A stretch of 64,000 nt of DNA from Paramoeba atlantica (Eukaryota > Discosea). Within the stretch, counting starts at the first letter, position 1; every line of letters starts with the position of its first letter. A program made the position numbers and the translations under genes. The notes under the pieces were generated by a model. It worked only from the letters and a program-made list of their open reading frames with translations, was not told where the DNA came from and did no database searches. Positions 52,875-63,389 of this stretch are shown here, piece by piece. Location of the stretch: NCBI GenBank assembly GCA_977017575.1, contig CDRNVI010000063.1, positions 372,001 through 436,000 of the forward strand. The letters are read 5' to 3'.

Positions 52875-52965
52875 GTCTGTGATAGCTGTAGGTCAATATA
52901 TCATATTATATTTAGTTTTTGTTATTTTACTACATAAAACAGTCAAATGTCCCGGAGGAAAATTA
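52875..52965 (+). repeat. YR-c repeat B2
   Basis: 91 bp, same as B1. LINE-B coding sequence resumes at 52966. Confidence 0.88.
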
Positions 52966-53148
52966 GGTGTGTTACACAACGACACGAAACACCTTCTAAA
53001 AGCGTTGTCACAGCGTGCAAACCAAAAATATGAGAATGTGCGTGACGCTTTCCAGCTCGAACTCGAAAAGCTATCGGCATACACCGTAGTATCACAGCTC
53101 CGGGAATACATCCCTGAAGAAAAGTGGATTGGAGGAATGAAACAATAG
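52966..53148 (+). pseudogene. LINE-B copy B8, C-terminal end
   Basis: Encodes GVLHNDTKHLLKALSQRAN and AYTVVSQLREYIPEEKWIGG, matching the C terminus of B7 (MLHEDTKVLIKALAKRAD...EKWLGG). TAG stop at 53146-53148. It is in frame with 48736-49791 across YR-c. Confidence 0.88.
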
Positions 53149-53257
53149 CATAAAGCCTTTCCTCACATCTGGTCGTTTCCGCCGTATGTTTTAATTAATA
53201 TTATTTCATCTCATCTCCTCTTCTGAAAATTGGTATTGGAGCATACAGTGTAAGTTA

Positions 53258-53293
<36 letters not shown>

Positions 53294-53415
53294 GAAGCAT
53301 CCGTATATATCTGGGTATTTACTATTATCTTATATATCCTTGTTAGGTTGTTATTTTACTTCGCTTTAAGTTTTTGGGCAGGTTGGCCGAGGGTTCCGGT
53401 GGGGGGGAATCCCGT
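53149..53415 (+). repeat. LINE-B tail, (TAC)n microsatellite and YR repeat fragment
   Basis: 3' tail of B8 ending in about twelve TAC/ACT triplets (53256-53293), which may serve as the simple-repeat tail of this subfamily. From 53313 to 53415 the sequence matches 1626-1750, part of a YR terminal unit. LINE-B copy B9 follows at once. Confidence 0.6.
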
Positions 53416-53868
53416 TCTCAGTATTCAATTCACCGGACAGAAAGGACATTGCTCGTCACGTGTTTGCTTTTGCTACACTCCGTCCTTTTCAGCGGTTTTT
53501 CTTTTTTGAATATTCCCAAGCTTCGGAACTGTTGTACTTTGGATCTGAAGGTAGGTTCGTTGAGGCGATACCCAGCACTGCGGGGTTAAGACAAGGATCT
53601 CCTTTGGCTACTCTCTACTTTTGCGCCTACCTACAACCCATACTCGAAAGAATAGCGCATGAGTTTCCAGAGGTCACGGTCAACGCATTCATTGATGATA
53701 TTACCCTCGCTTCTAAAAATCCAGAAATGCTTGCAAACGCATTTACAAGCCTGAGAGATCTATTGACGGAGAAACGTTTAGAATTATCAACCGAGAAATG
53801 CGTCTGGTTCGGTGGAATCTACAAGACCATTCCGCAGACACTTAGAAAGGAAGGAGTGCAAACAGATT
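53416..53868 (+). pseudogene. LINE-B copy B9, RT palm fragment
   Basis: B4-like subfamily: FNSPDRKDIARHVFAFATLR, STAGLRQGSPLATLYFC, AFIDDITLASKNPEM (about 53690) and KCVWFGGIYK. Truncated on the left at the YR fragment. It stops at GVQT, where an AT-rich insertion replaces about 40 residues of the thumb. Confidence 0.85.
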
Positions 53869-54037
53869 TTTTTTTTACGGAGAGTCCCTTTTACCACTTC
53901 GGCGAACAGTTGTGTTATTGCTTTTTTTTTTATACAAATTTATGATTTTGATAACAATAATAATAAAAAGAAGCAATTTATGCCCTTTATGCCCCCCTTT
54001 TTTTTTATTTTTTGCAGTAAATAGGGGGGGAGGAGTA
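53869..54037 (+). other. AT-rich insertion within LINE-B copy B9
   Basis: Runs of T, a few AATAATAAT triplets and a TTTTTTGCAG close to its end. It replaces part of the thumb and is not a clean insertion, since residues between GVQT and MGASNLS are missing. It ends in a pyrimidine tract and AG, so an intron was considered, but there is no GT at the left side. Confidence 0.45.
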
Positions 54038-55241
54038 TGAAATGGGGGCGAGCAATCTGTCCTCCCTTATTTTATCCAAGAGTGTTAACGTGCGTCATCG
54101 ATTTCATATCAGAGTTCACAAACCCCAAGCTACGGAAAAAATTGCATCTGAGTTCGACATGGAAGTCGATAAAGTCCTGAAGACGTGGTTTGGTAATTTA
54201 GCCGATTCGCAAATAAAATGGGCGAGAATGCCGCTGAAACTGGGGGGTTTTGGTCTGTCGTCAACTTATGCACTACGGGAAAATTCATATGAATCTTCTT
54301 GTCACGCATCCTTAGAGCGCCGAAAACTATATTCTGCTCAGGATGGGGGACGTGTGGAGGTGTCGCTTTCGAAGGTCATACCGGACGAAGAGGAGGCAGT
54401 GGAACTTAAGTTACACAAGCAAGTGAAGGAGGAACTGTGTAAGGACCCGAAAATCGGGAGGGTTATTTCGGCCACGTCAAGGAAGGGAAGTTACCAATGG
54501 TTGCACGCCACCGAAAGATACATCCCCCCAGCGCAATTTACTCTATCGGTTATGCCGAGACTCGGAATCCGTCACCCTAAGCTTCCTGACTCTCTTCTGT
54601 GCCCAGGTTGTAAGACCTTACTAAATGCAGCTAGCGCGTTGACTCACATACCTGGATGCGTGCGTTGTTCTGGGATTAACGCTACAACCAAACATAACTC
54701 TCTCACGAGGTACATTTACGAGTTATGTCTCAAAGCAGGTTTGCCATGTGCACGTGAGCCTAGAGAATTCACGACATACACGTGTTCTGCATGTTCGCAA
54801 GTGTTAAGCGAAGAAACCAAGGTCGAGCACTCAAAATTATGTCGCGGAGCAGTTTTGAACAGATCAGGCCCGGATCTTGTTATTTATTGGGCTTCCGGAG
54901 CGACGTACTATGATCTCACAGTAGTGCATGAGCTTTCGCCATCGTATGAAAAAATGTCACCACAAAAGGCTATGCAAGATGAAATACCCAGGAAACATAC
55001 AAAATATGTGAAGTCGTCGATGCTACAAAATGACCAATTTCAATGCCTGCCTATCTCATCTTGCGGAGCTCTTCACAACAACACGAAATCTCTCCTGCAA
55101 ATTCTTGCAGGAAAGGTTTATCGCGAACCGAAGGCCATTCTAAATGATTTTGTCTTGCTTCAACAAGAATTGGATGGTGCCATCCTACAGTCACAATTGC
55201 GCAGCTACTTACCGGACACGAAGGATGATTATGCGTGTTAG
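54038..55241 (+). pseudogene. LINE-B copy B9, RT thumb and RLE
   Basis: Open for 399 codons: MGASNLSSLILSKSVNVR, GGFGLSSTYAL, SATSRKGSYQWLHATERY, CPGCKTLL...HIPGCVRCSGINA, CSACSQV...CRGAV and the catalytic RSGPDLVIYW...YDLTVVHELSP. TAG stop at 55239-55241. Closest to B2 and to the RLE at 35163. No lesion in this half. Confidence 0.88.
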
Positions 55242-55350
55242 TCCAGATCGGTTCTGGGCTAATACAGGGTGTATGAAAAGGAGAGTGGGAAAAACAAACA
55301 GAAAAGATAAAATAAGAAGATAATATATATATATATATATATTTATCTTT
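55242..55350 (+). other. LINE-B copy B9 tail with (AT)n
   Basis: About 100 bp of purine-rich tail and a (TA)n run (55321-55341), which leads into an SL at 55351. No poly(A). Confidence 0.6.
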
Positions 55351-55378
55351 AACGAGATACAGTTTCTGTACCTTGTTG
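55351..55378 (+). promoter_or_regulatory. spliced-leader tag at 5' end of LINE-B copy B10
   Basis: 28-nt form: AACGAGATACAG then the usual TTTCTGTACC...TTG, lacking four bases (TAAA) in its 5' half. Followed by AGTTTTTG, not GT. It is 34 nt upstream of the family-B start codon and shows that LINE-B, like LINE-A, is trans-spliced. Confidence 0.8.
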
Positions 55379-55412
55379 AGTTTTTGCCTTTTTTTAATTG
55401 TCTTACTTTTCC

Positions 55413-57401
55413 ATGCCGATGCTCACACGAAGCGTGGCTGCTGCGCTCGGAGTTCGACTTTCAGATCGTCCGCCTGACCCGCCGAAGCGCATAAGGTCAT
55501 GCAAGTCGAAGTCCAATGTTTTTCTCAAAACAGGAGTCTCTTCGCCAGCCAATTCGAGCACGAAAGAAACGCATCGGAAAACTTTGACAACAAATTCCAC
55601 GCAAGAATCCAATCAAGTCACAACACCGCGGCCAGAACACACACCACCGCCGCCGAACACCCCGCAAGAATCCGTTCAGATCACAACGCCGCGGCCGGAA
55701 CACACACCACCGCCGCCAAATCCCCCGCAAGAATCCGTTCAGATCACAACACCGCGGCCAGAACACGCACCATCGCCGCCAAATCCCGCACAAGAATCCA
55801 ATCAAGTCACAACACCGCGGCCAGAACGCGCACCACCGCCGCCAAATCCCGCACAAGAATCCAATCAAGTCACAACACCGCGGCCAGAACGCGCATCACT
55901 GCCGCAAAATCCCACGCAAGAATCCGATCAAGTCACAACATCGCGGCCAGAACACGCACCACCGCCGCCAAATCCCGCACAAGAATCCAATCAAGTCACA
56001 ACACCGCGGCCAGAACGCGCATCACTGCCGCCAAATCCCGCACAAGAATCGGCTCAAGCCCCATCACCGCCCCATCAACAGACAAATCCGCTGGTAGCAT
56101 CGACCAAAGACCTTGTTCGACGTAGGAAAATCTACTTCGCAAATAATGCAATGCAATCTGACGCACGCGCTGGGATCCAGCTACTCTCTAGCTTCAAAAG
56201 CACTACGATACCGCCCCCGATTTCCATACAAGAATCGAATCGAATCATATCGCGATCAGAACATGCATCATCACCGCCCAATCCCAAGGAAACGAACCGA
56301 GTCACATCAGAACACGCGCCATCGACGACGAATTCGCACCCGTGTTCTTCACTCCCCAAAAAGATTACTCCAAAAGATTTCCCAAAAAATAGTTCACGCG
56401 ACAATCAGGACCCCAACACCAGCACGACCACCACTCACCCAGCTTCTTCTGAAGCATCGAGCAATCGAACACATGCGAGCGAAACTGCATCCGAGAATGA
56501 AGTCGGGAAAAACGGACGCAAGAAACCGTCCTTTTATGACACACTTGCAGCCCACTTCCCATCGCGTTTTCCGACGCGGTTTGCACGCGATCAGCGTCGA
56601 GCTTCCTCTCCCACCACTTCGTCACGTACGTCCATACCACCCAACTCATTCCAAGAACATTCTTCTCTCGGAGGTGTGGGAAGAAAACCAGTCCCGCCAA
56701 CGCCAATTCTATCGATGAGTAAGCTATCAAAACGAAGAATGAAATTTGCGGAAAACATGACATCAAGTGCCAGCTCCATTAGACCAAATGAAACCAACAA
56801 TGATCTCCCACCTATTATTAAACATTTTCACCCTCTAGTCGCGCAAACTCCGACAAGAGGCAACGAGATTTCCTATGCGAAAGCACTTTCTCGATCACCC
56901 GGTCGATCGCCGGAAATCGCCGCAACACGAATGGCCAAAGAATCACAAACTTGCGGTACGAAACCTCCGACAGAGATCTCGACAACCGATACAATAGTAA
57001 AAGACGAAGGTCCTGCAAAAATGGACTTACCGGAGCGAGTAAGGGCGCTGTCAATTGAAGAAATGCAAACTCAATCATCGGAAGACTTCCCGAAGCACGT
57101 GGTCCCGAAGGCGACGCGTTCAGTACACGAAAAACAAAATCAAGTAACAGTGGACTCACCGACACCAACGAAATCGCCGACAGACAGCGAAAGAGAAGCT
57201 CCAATGACGCCAGACTGGACAAACCACGATATCGATATCATAACAAACCGTGCCACCGAATCGGATCCACGGATGGAAGACATCGAAACGCCAACAAAAA
57301 CAACACAAACGATTGATTCCTCCCCACAAACTTTCGAATTTCATGACTGTGAATCCTCTGTTTTCCGAACAATTCGATCAGGAACACATTTTGTGTCATG
57401 A
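55413..57401 (+). pseudogene. LINE-B copy B10, N-terminal repeat-rich part
   Basis: Starts MPMLTRSVAAALGVRL 34 nt after the SL. Residues ~65-215 are about seven tandem 21-residue units of the type QESNQVTTPRPERAPPPPNPA, then Ser/Thr/Pro-rich disordered sequence with Lys patches (RRRKIYFANNAM and SKRRMKFAENM, two related phrases). No enzyme domain. The next frame (57344-58386) continues the protein. In copy B3 the corresponding join is in one frame, so this is probably one frameshift near 57390, though an overlap of two ORFs cannot be excluded. Confidence 0.8.
55609..56060 (+). repeat. seven tandem 63-bp coding repeats
   Basis: In-frame units of 21 codons with the core CAAGAATCCAATCAAGTCAC and CCGCGGCCAGAAC. 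Units differ by a few substitutions each, so expansion was fairly recent. All keep frame. They encode a Pro/Glu/Arg-rich linker. Confidence 0.85.
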
Positions 57402-58386
57402 CGATTCCGTACCTGAAACATTCAACCCACAGGCATCAACTTCACCAAACAGATGTGAAAACAACGACACAGTCTTGAGCTGCGACACAATAGAGCTAAT
57501 AAAAACTATCAACCCTACAACAGATTTTCCGATCCCAAGTCACGAAATATGGAATAGCTCTCGATGTGCTAAGGCTGGGGCAATATGCACTGTTGTTTGG
57601 GCATTCGACCGAAATACAGACCTAAATGTCTCCGCCGGAAAGGTCACAAGAAACAGCAAAGCGCAAGGGAAAGTGAACTTGATCTACACCGGGATTCACG
57701 GATACATGGTTGGAGAGGAATTTCGAGGCAGCTTGCCACCGATAGAGAATATACGCATTTACCGAATCATATGGCAACAAAACGCTCCGAGCGTGGAAAT
57801 CAGTTCCAGTGCAGAAACTCTTCCAAACGAACAACAGTGCGAGTGTACAGCGCAACAAATAGCGTTTCAGGAAAACCTAATAATCCCAAACAATGCGTCA
57901 GGGAACATCGACTACGAGCCAATCCCTACTCTGAGATCTTTCACTCAAGAAATGATTCCGTGTGTCGTTGCAACCTATCGAGACATACTACACGGCTACA
58001 TAGAAAGCGATTTTCCCCAACGAACTAGCATATGGCACCGTTTGTTATCCGCCATGAAATTATCGCTAGCAGCAGCTAGAGTTGCGACGGGAAGAGCTAG
58101 ACGCCGGCGACCCACGACGAAGAAAGATGACGAAACACAGAATGACACCCAACAGAACGCCAATGAAAACAAAGAAGAACACGTGAGCGACACAAGGGCC
58201 ATCAAGCGTGCCACAAGACTAGCCCTGGAAGGGTGTGCATCTAAGGCAGCTAAAGTGTTGGACCGTGAATTCAAGAAAAATGAATTAAGCAATGAAGAAA
58301 CGCTAAGCAAGCTGAAGGAATTACACCCGCAGGAAAAAATTTGTTTCCCGCTCCCCTCGGATGCTCTAAAACTCTTGGAAATGTAA
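57344..58386 (+). pseudogene. LINE-B copy B10, SH3-like module and linker
   Basis: Contains the module (CTVVWAFDRNTDLN...VNLIYTGIHGY, about 57585-57710), then DYEPIPTLRSFTQEMIPCVV, IWHRLLSAMKLSLA, the Arg-rich GRARRRRPTTKK and the helical DTRAIKRATRLALEG. It ends at ALKLLEM with TAA at 58384-58386, just where siblings enter the RT fingers (KGASPGP). RT and RLE are absent, so the copy is 3'-deleted or broken at this point. Confidence 0.8.
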
Positions 58387-58504
58387 TTGGACCTTTGTAC
58401 TAGTGTCAGGAATTAAGGAAAACATGAAGGACTTATTCGTGAACTACGGTATGATATTATTTGCAAAATTAGACAGACTTTTCTTATTTGTATTTCGCAC
58501 GAAT
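58387..58504 (+). other. spacer between B10 and next ORF
   Basis: AT-rich, with no frame, SL or poly(A) that I can see. Confidence 0.4.
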
Positions 58505-59380
58505 AAAAGTGGACTTCGAGTCACTCACTTCCAGATGTTTTCCTCACCGAACAGGTCAATACAGTCGTGGAAAAGCTAACGCGTGCACTTGAAAAAGTCA
58601 CTTCGAAGGTTGATGCGATGGAGGAGCGTGAACGGAAAAGACGAAAAGAGACAAACATTACGGATCCATCTGCACCGCGACACGGACAAGCACCTGGGAA
58701 CACCTTATGTCCTCTTCCAACCTCCTTGAAAAAGAGATGCAGTGTGCCAGAAGAGCTCAACAAGCAATACGCCGCACAAAGGGTTATGCTCCCAGAGGAA
58801 GTAGAGAGTCAAGTCAATGAGGTTATGGCGACCATGCAACAGAATGACATAGAAGTCGAAGTAACCTGGTTCCCCGTTGGAGGTAGGAAAGAGACAGCGA
58901 CAACATGGCGAGGTACGGTAGAGGACAATGGAGACGAGGAAAATCCTATCATTGTTTCCTACCCATGGGGTAACTATCCTCTGCCTAATAGCAACGTGTG
59001 TTATACGCGCATCGTGATATCAGCAAGTGAGCCAAAGATGCCAGGCAAATTGCCCGAATCGGACGATGAAACTGCACCATCAGAAGAGACGAACGACAGT
59101 TTCAACCCCCGGGACGTTACAACATGGAACACATACATTACCCAGGGGCCACTAGGGATTGAAATATTGAAACAGCGGTTGCGAACGGCGCTGGATCTCC
59201 CTTCTCGAATGTCACCACAGCTACAAGCCCTTTGGGATATCTTGTGTGCTTGGATAGACGATAGCGCAGAAAGAGGGGGCGTGAACAGCGACGCCGTCAA
59301 TCACAAAAACGTCGGCCAAAGCACAGTTGACCAGATACGCATTCTGCAAGGAATATATCGAGGAGCAGATGCTCGATATA
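58505..59380 (+). CDS. unidentified ORF with coiled coil and SH3-like module
   Basis: Open from an upstream stop at about 58503; first ATG 58567 (MEKLTRALEKVTSKVDAMEE). Residues 1-30 look like a coiled coil followed by a basic patch (RERKRRKE). Residues ~95-155 (VEVTWFPVGGRKETATTWRG, IIVSYPWGNYPLPNSNVCYT) can be laid over the family-B SH3/Tudor-like module: V-x-W, G-x-V, I-x-Y, P-x-x-N-V. The C-terminal ~80 residues are not recognised. A Tc1-like element at 59381 truncates it. It may be the ORF1 of a further LINE family; a host gene is possible. Confidence 0.45.
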
Positions 59381-59847
59381 CAGGGGTGCGAATCTAAAGG
59401 TGGGGGGGTCTAAAATTCGTAAAAGTTGTCCAATTTGGGAAAATAATAGCGCATTGGATAGCTCTCACAGAGTTGTATGTTTTAGGATAGGTAGCATCCG
59501 GGGTTTGGGGGGTACCCCCCTTTCATGTAAGGGTCAAAAACACATATTGCAATACTTTAGTGATGTCAATAATTTCTGTAATTTGGATTGCAAAAGACAA
59601 TTAGTAACCACAGTGCCCCCCGTTCCGACTAATAAAAATTTCACAACGCTTCCTGAAACTCTTCAACCTTTTCTGAACCGTTGCAGAGTGGGTCTGTTTC
59701 AATTTAAGGAAAGACCCCTCAATGGCGGCTTCCAGTTGCTGTCGATTTCGGGGTCGAAGAAGATTTTTGTCTGTGTCCATCACAGACAAATTTTCGATCG
59801 GATTCAGGTCTGGAGATTTTGCAGGCCCGGGGAGAACGGAAATTCCT
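59381..59847 (-). mobile_element. Tc1-like transposon fragment
   Basis: Starts CAGGGGTGCGAATC after TA (59379-59380); its first ~170 bp match 41276-41450. The minus strand encodes ISVLPGPAKSPDLNPIENLS and KRLKSFRKRCEIFISRNGG, the catalytic Glu region and C terminus of a transposase. The gene is cut at 59848 by YR-d, so the N-terminal part should lie beyond the right edge of the window. Confidence 0.75.
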
Positions 59848-60108
59848 GAATTGCCCTCCGGGTGAGCCCCTGCACAACATAAAGAAACTATAAAATATAT
59901 TGTACGAAAAGGTGAACTTCAGTCTACATAATGTATATTGATAATTTGTTTTAACGGTATCCTATGTACATCTCTGCACTCTTTTATTTTACAATTGAAT
60001 TTGAAACTATCCGTAGAAACCAATTTGAACAAACTAATAATACTATAACATTCACTCACCGAGAGATGCATTGTCTCTCCCTGTCGCGAACGGGTGTCCA
60101 CGCGGGGA
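59848..60108 (-). repeat. YR-d repeat B2
   Basis: 261 bp, terminal copy. Same as 60323-60583 by eye. Confidence 0.88.
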
Positions 60109-60322
60109 GTGGTTTGGGGGTTGGTGGGCGGGACAAAATTTTCGTACGGATATAATCTTCTATCCTTTACCAAAGTATAAATAATTGATGTACGATTAAA
60201 CTCTGACAATTTAACTAAGTAAAAATCATAATATGAGAATGTCATGTGCCCCGTGGGGCCACCCCCCCCCCACCCTACAGGAAACTCGATATCCTTCGAA
60301 CAATTCTATTCGTAGACTTCTA
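60109..60322 (-). repeat. YR-d repeat A2
   Basis: 214 bp between B1 and B2, with a GGCCCCACGGGGCACAT box and a CCACCAACCCCCAAACC box. The matching A1 should lie past the right edge. Confidence 0.7.
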
Positions 60323-60583
60323 GAATTGCCCTCCGGGTGAGCCCCTGCACAACATAAAGAAACTATAAAATATATTGTACGAAAAGGTGAACTTCAGTCT
60401 ACATAATGTATATTGATAATTTGTTTTAACGGTATCCTATGTACATCTCTGCACTCTTTTATTTTACAATTGAATTTGAAACTATCCGTAGAAACCAATT
60501 TGAACAAACTAATAATACTATAACATTCACTCACCGAGAGATGCATTGTCTCTCCCTGTCGCGAACGGGTGTCCACGCGGGGA
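60323..60583 (-). repeat. YR-d repeat B1
   Basis: 261 bp directly after the RT-RNase H stop region, repeated as B2. Confidence 0.88.
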
Positions 60584-60594
60584 CCACCCTTTCG

Positions 60595-62240
60595 CTAGTC
60601 ACAAATTTTCCCTTTCGCACTGCTCTGGACCTGTTGTCGACTGATTGGATCTGCGGGATTCAATTTTGATGAAATGTATTCCGGCTGTACGGTAATTCCC
60701 TGCTTTCTTAAGAATTGCAGCAATGGCTTCAGTTCAAAATGAATTCCGTCTGAGTTTGTTGATTTCTTTTTAATTGATGCTAAACACGATGTGTTATCGA
60801 TGAAAAGGTCCACACAAGTTCCTCGGTGGAAGTGATGTACCAAACGCTCGAAAGCGAGACGAACGGCCCTCGTCTCTGCTTTGTTCACTTCGTACGCGAA
60901 GTTCTCCTCCCAGCGATCCCCCACACAAACTACTTGCCCGTAGTCGAGGTACAATATTGCTCCCCATCCCGTCGACGAAGCATCCGTGTATAAGGTGTGG
61001 CGGTGTGGAACTGTATCCGGATGAGGAGGGGGTGTTACTGGATTATTTAAGCATATCTTATTCTTCCATTCCGTCAATGCCAAAGTTACATACGGAGGGA
61101 GCGGTACCCGTACGTTGTGTAGTTCAGGTTTGTTGTTGAGCGCATTGATACGTCTGCGAACCAATTTTAGGGGAAAATGGTAGTTTGTTATCGGTTCACC
61201 CAGAACTGAGGATGCGTGCACGGGTCGTCCCACTGCTGATTCAAGTTGCTCAAAAGTAGCATAACGAAATCTATCCTCTTTCATTCGCTGAATTATCTTT
61301 GGTCCCATTTTTACCTTACCCTCTTCGTGACAAAACTCCACTCCATTGAAAACATAGTTCGTCATAGGATCCGTGCCCTCGTCCTTGAAAGTTGCATTAA
61401 CGCTGCCAGCTCGAGAGTCAATGAATTGTTTATACGCGCTCGCCTCTTCTTCCCCTCCCGCGTACCTTACTCCATCAACATAGACGTCAGCTTTAAAGGC
61501 TCCATCATACGCGGAACTCTCGCTGCAATAATGCGGATCCCCGGCCAATGTTGATGTAATTGTGTGCATGATTTCCGGGGCACACCTATGCCCCATCGGC
61601 ATAACTTTTAGTTCATATAGGTCTCCATTGCTTCCTCGAAATCTAAACTTTGCCCGTGCCTGCTCCGGCACACTCACCTGATGAAAACCACATGATAAGT
61701 CGCGCTTCAGCCCGTACGGCTTTTTCGCTCGATGCAAATAGAAAGCAGCGTGCTTTAAGGGAACGTAAGGTATGTAATCTTCTTTGAGTCTCTTGTTGTC
61801 CTCTCGAGTCCACGCTATAAATCTGCGGCGCTTTTCAACTCCAGTTTCATCCGCGGGTTCAATAACCGTAAAGGGTATCACCCACTGATTGGTGGGGCGT
61901 TTGTTTTCTTCGTCCGGTGATACTTTACTAATAATATTTGCATCTTCCAACTCTTTGATATCTTTTTCCGGTAAAGTAGGTGCAAATTTTGGCGATTCAT
62001 CTTCATTTTTTTCCAACTTAAAGAGGGTGTTTAGCGTCTCACAAAATCGGGCAGATGCTGCCCCGTTCATCCTATTCCGAACTTCGTTCATATTCAACAC
62101 TTTCACTTTCTTCACATGTAATGGTAGTTTGAGATCATCATGCATAGCGAGCTTTGTGGTGCGTCGGGTACGCACAATGGTGTAGCGGCTCTTCTCTTGC
62201 GGCATATCGCGCAAGTACTGGCGAAATAAATTTTCGGAGC
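60595..62240 (-). CDS. RT-RNase H of YR-d (fossil)
   Basis: Homology to YR-b runs from about 62240 (SENLFRQYLRDMPQEKSRY) to the stop at 60595. RT: RRRFIAWTREDNKR, LKRDLSCGFHQVSVP, MPMGHRCAPEIMHTITST, palm VYVDGVRYAG. RNase H: HTLYTDASSTGWGAILY, NKAETRAVRLAF, LFIDNTSCLASI, end LNPADPIS. The same frame stays open upstream across the recombinase and the end of the gag-like gene, about 1.2 kb in all. Confidence 0.85.
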
Positions 62241-63311
62241 TCACAACGTTTTCAGATGCATTGTCGCTTTCCCAGTTCCAAGAGCGAGCGCGGTAGTGAC
62301 GGGATCTGAATTGTACCGGAGGAGGGATTCTATCTGTTGGTGTTTTGCCAGATTCTTCAGTTCGTCGATTGTGACCTTCCCATTTGCGACCTGTTTGAAC
62401 AGCTCCGTGACCGCCCCTCTCTTGGATGAATGTGTCCCAAAAGCTTGACCGAGCGTTTGCTTGATATTTCGATCCATCTGTCGTACGTTCGTTCGGCACA
62501 TTGTGTTCCACGACTTGAGCGTATGAACGTATTGGGCAAGCTCCGGAGTGCCTTCCCCAAGAATTACTGTGTACATTGATGGTCGCCACTGGTTGCAACG
62601 CGACGCCTTTGTTCCTCTGCCCCAGGCGATTACTATTCTTTGCGAGGTCACCTGTACGAATCTTTCTGTCGTTAAATTTGCTGTCTCGGTCCAGCGGGAG
62701 GCAGCTTTCCAGCACAGTAGCATTGTCATGCTTTCCGATTGAGTCAGATTCTTTCGTAGCTTGTTCAAGAGGTATGGTGTTAGTGGTTCCATTTGGTGTT
62801 TCGGCTCCTCCGCACCCTCGGCTTGTAGCGCTTTGCAGAAAAACTTTATTGGTACAGTGCTCTCTCCGATTAGGTTGAACAGTGCCATTATTGCTCGAGC
62901 GTACGTTATTTTCGTTTGCGGAGATATCGGGAGAAGCTGAATGAAAGCGACTGCATGTATTGGACTTAGATGTATCTTTTTCCACGTGCAAAAGGTCCTG
63001 AACCTTTCCCAAAGCCTTGCCCTTGAATCCCACGTTGATGTGCTCCACATTGAGGCCATCCCATCCAAGGCCACTCTGACTTCGTGAGTGATCGTACTCA
63101 CACCCATCAACAGGCTTAGCAGGTTTCTCCTGCCTGATTGCGCCGACTCCAAACTTAACGTTCCCTGATATAATTTTCCAGATGAAATTAATCTCCCGTC
63201 GTAGCTCCGCGCATTGACTACATTCTGTGCTGTCGTCTTTCTTCGTTTGCTGTGCGGAGCCTCGATCTGCGATGAAATTCTTTTGTATACTATGGACTTC
63301 TGTGGTACCAT
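62241..63311 (-). CDS. tyrosine recombinase of YR-d (fossil)
   Basis: 356 residues, about the length of the YR-b protein (354) and similar throughout. Signature: Arg in KAASRWTETANLTTERF, FGTHSSKRGAVTEL, His in NLAKHQQIESLL, Tyr in LLRYNSDPVTTALALG. It starts at a basic segment (SKRRKTTAQNVV) that may bind DNA. Confidence 0.85.
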   Translation of the reverse strand: MVPQKSIVYKRISSQIEAPHSKRRKTTAQNVVNARSYDGRLISSGKLYQGTLSLESAQSGRRNLLSLLMGVSTITHEVRVALDGMASMWSTSTWDSRARLWERFRTFCTWKKIHLSPIHAVAFIQLLPISPQTKITYARAIMALFNLIGESTVPIKFFCKALQAEGAEEPKHQMEPLTPYLLNKLRKNLTQSESMTMLLCWKAASRWTETANLTTERFVQVTSQRIVIAWGRGTKASRCNQWRPSMYTVILGEGTPELAQYVHTLKSWNTMCRTNVRQMDRNIKQTLGQAFGTHSSKRGAVTELFKQVANGKVTIDELKNLAKHQQIESLLRYNSDPVTTALALGTGKATMHLKTL

Positions 63312-63389
63312 TTGATGCGAAATTTTCGTTCCTACGTCGATTCTCCGGTATTCTATATTCGGAACACTGGCGATTAAAGGACGGGCGTT

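Larger units (their letters stand above)
49792..52965 (+). mobile_element. YR-c: tyrosine-recombinase retroelement (fossil)
   Basis: Textbook split direct repeats, each pair identical as far as I can read: A1 49792-49855, B1 52547-52637, A2 52638-52701, B2 52875-52965. The element begins TGAAAGTATACG and ends GGAAAATTA. LINE-B copy B8 reads through cleanly if it is removed (VTDC then GVLHN), so no target bases are duplicated. The body has a short 5' region, a recombinase part (about 50640-50997, with SHSLKHGAIRG and HHRQLATLIRYAG) and RT-RNase H. It looks broken in its 5' half, with a few breaks, yet the identical repeats say it is young. Confidence 0.88.

Noticed and set aside
53256-53293. 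CRISPR-like or minisatellite array
   Set aside because: It is a simple (TAC)n microsatellite. No CRISPR-type spacing is present anywhere in the window.
53869-54037. Spliceosomal intron inside LINE-B copy B9
   Set aside because: It ends in a pyrimidine tract and AG, but has no GT start, and about 40 residues of the RT thumb are missing across it, so it is a deletion with filler.
59862-59875. Right end of the Tc1-like fragment at GAGCCCCTGCA
   Set aside because: The same bases occur at 60337-60349 inside the twin repeat B1, so they belong to YR-d and not to the transposon.
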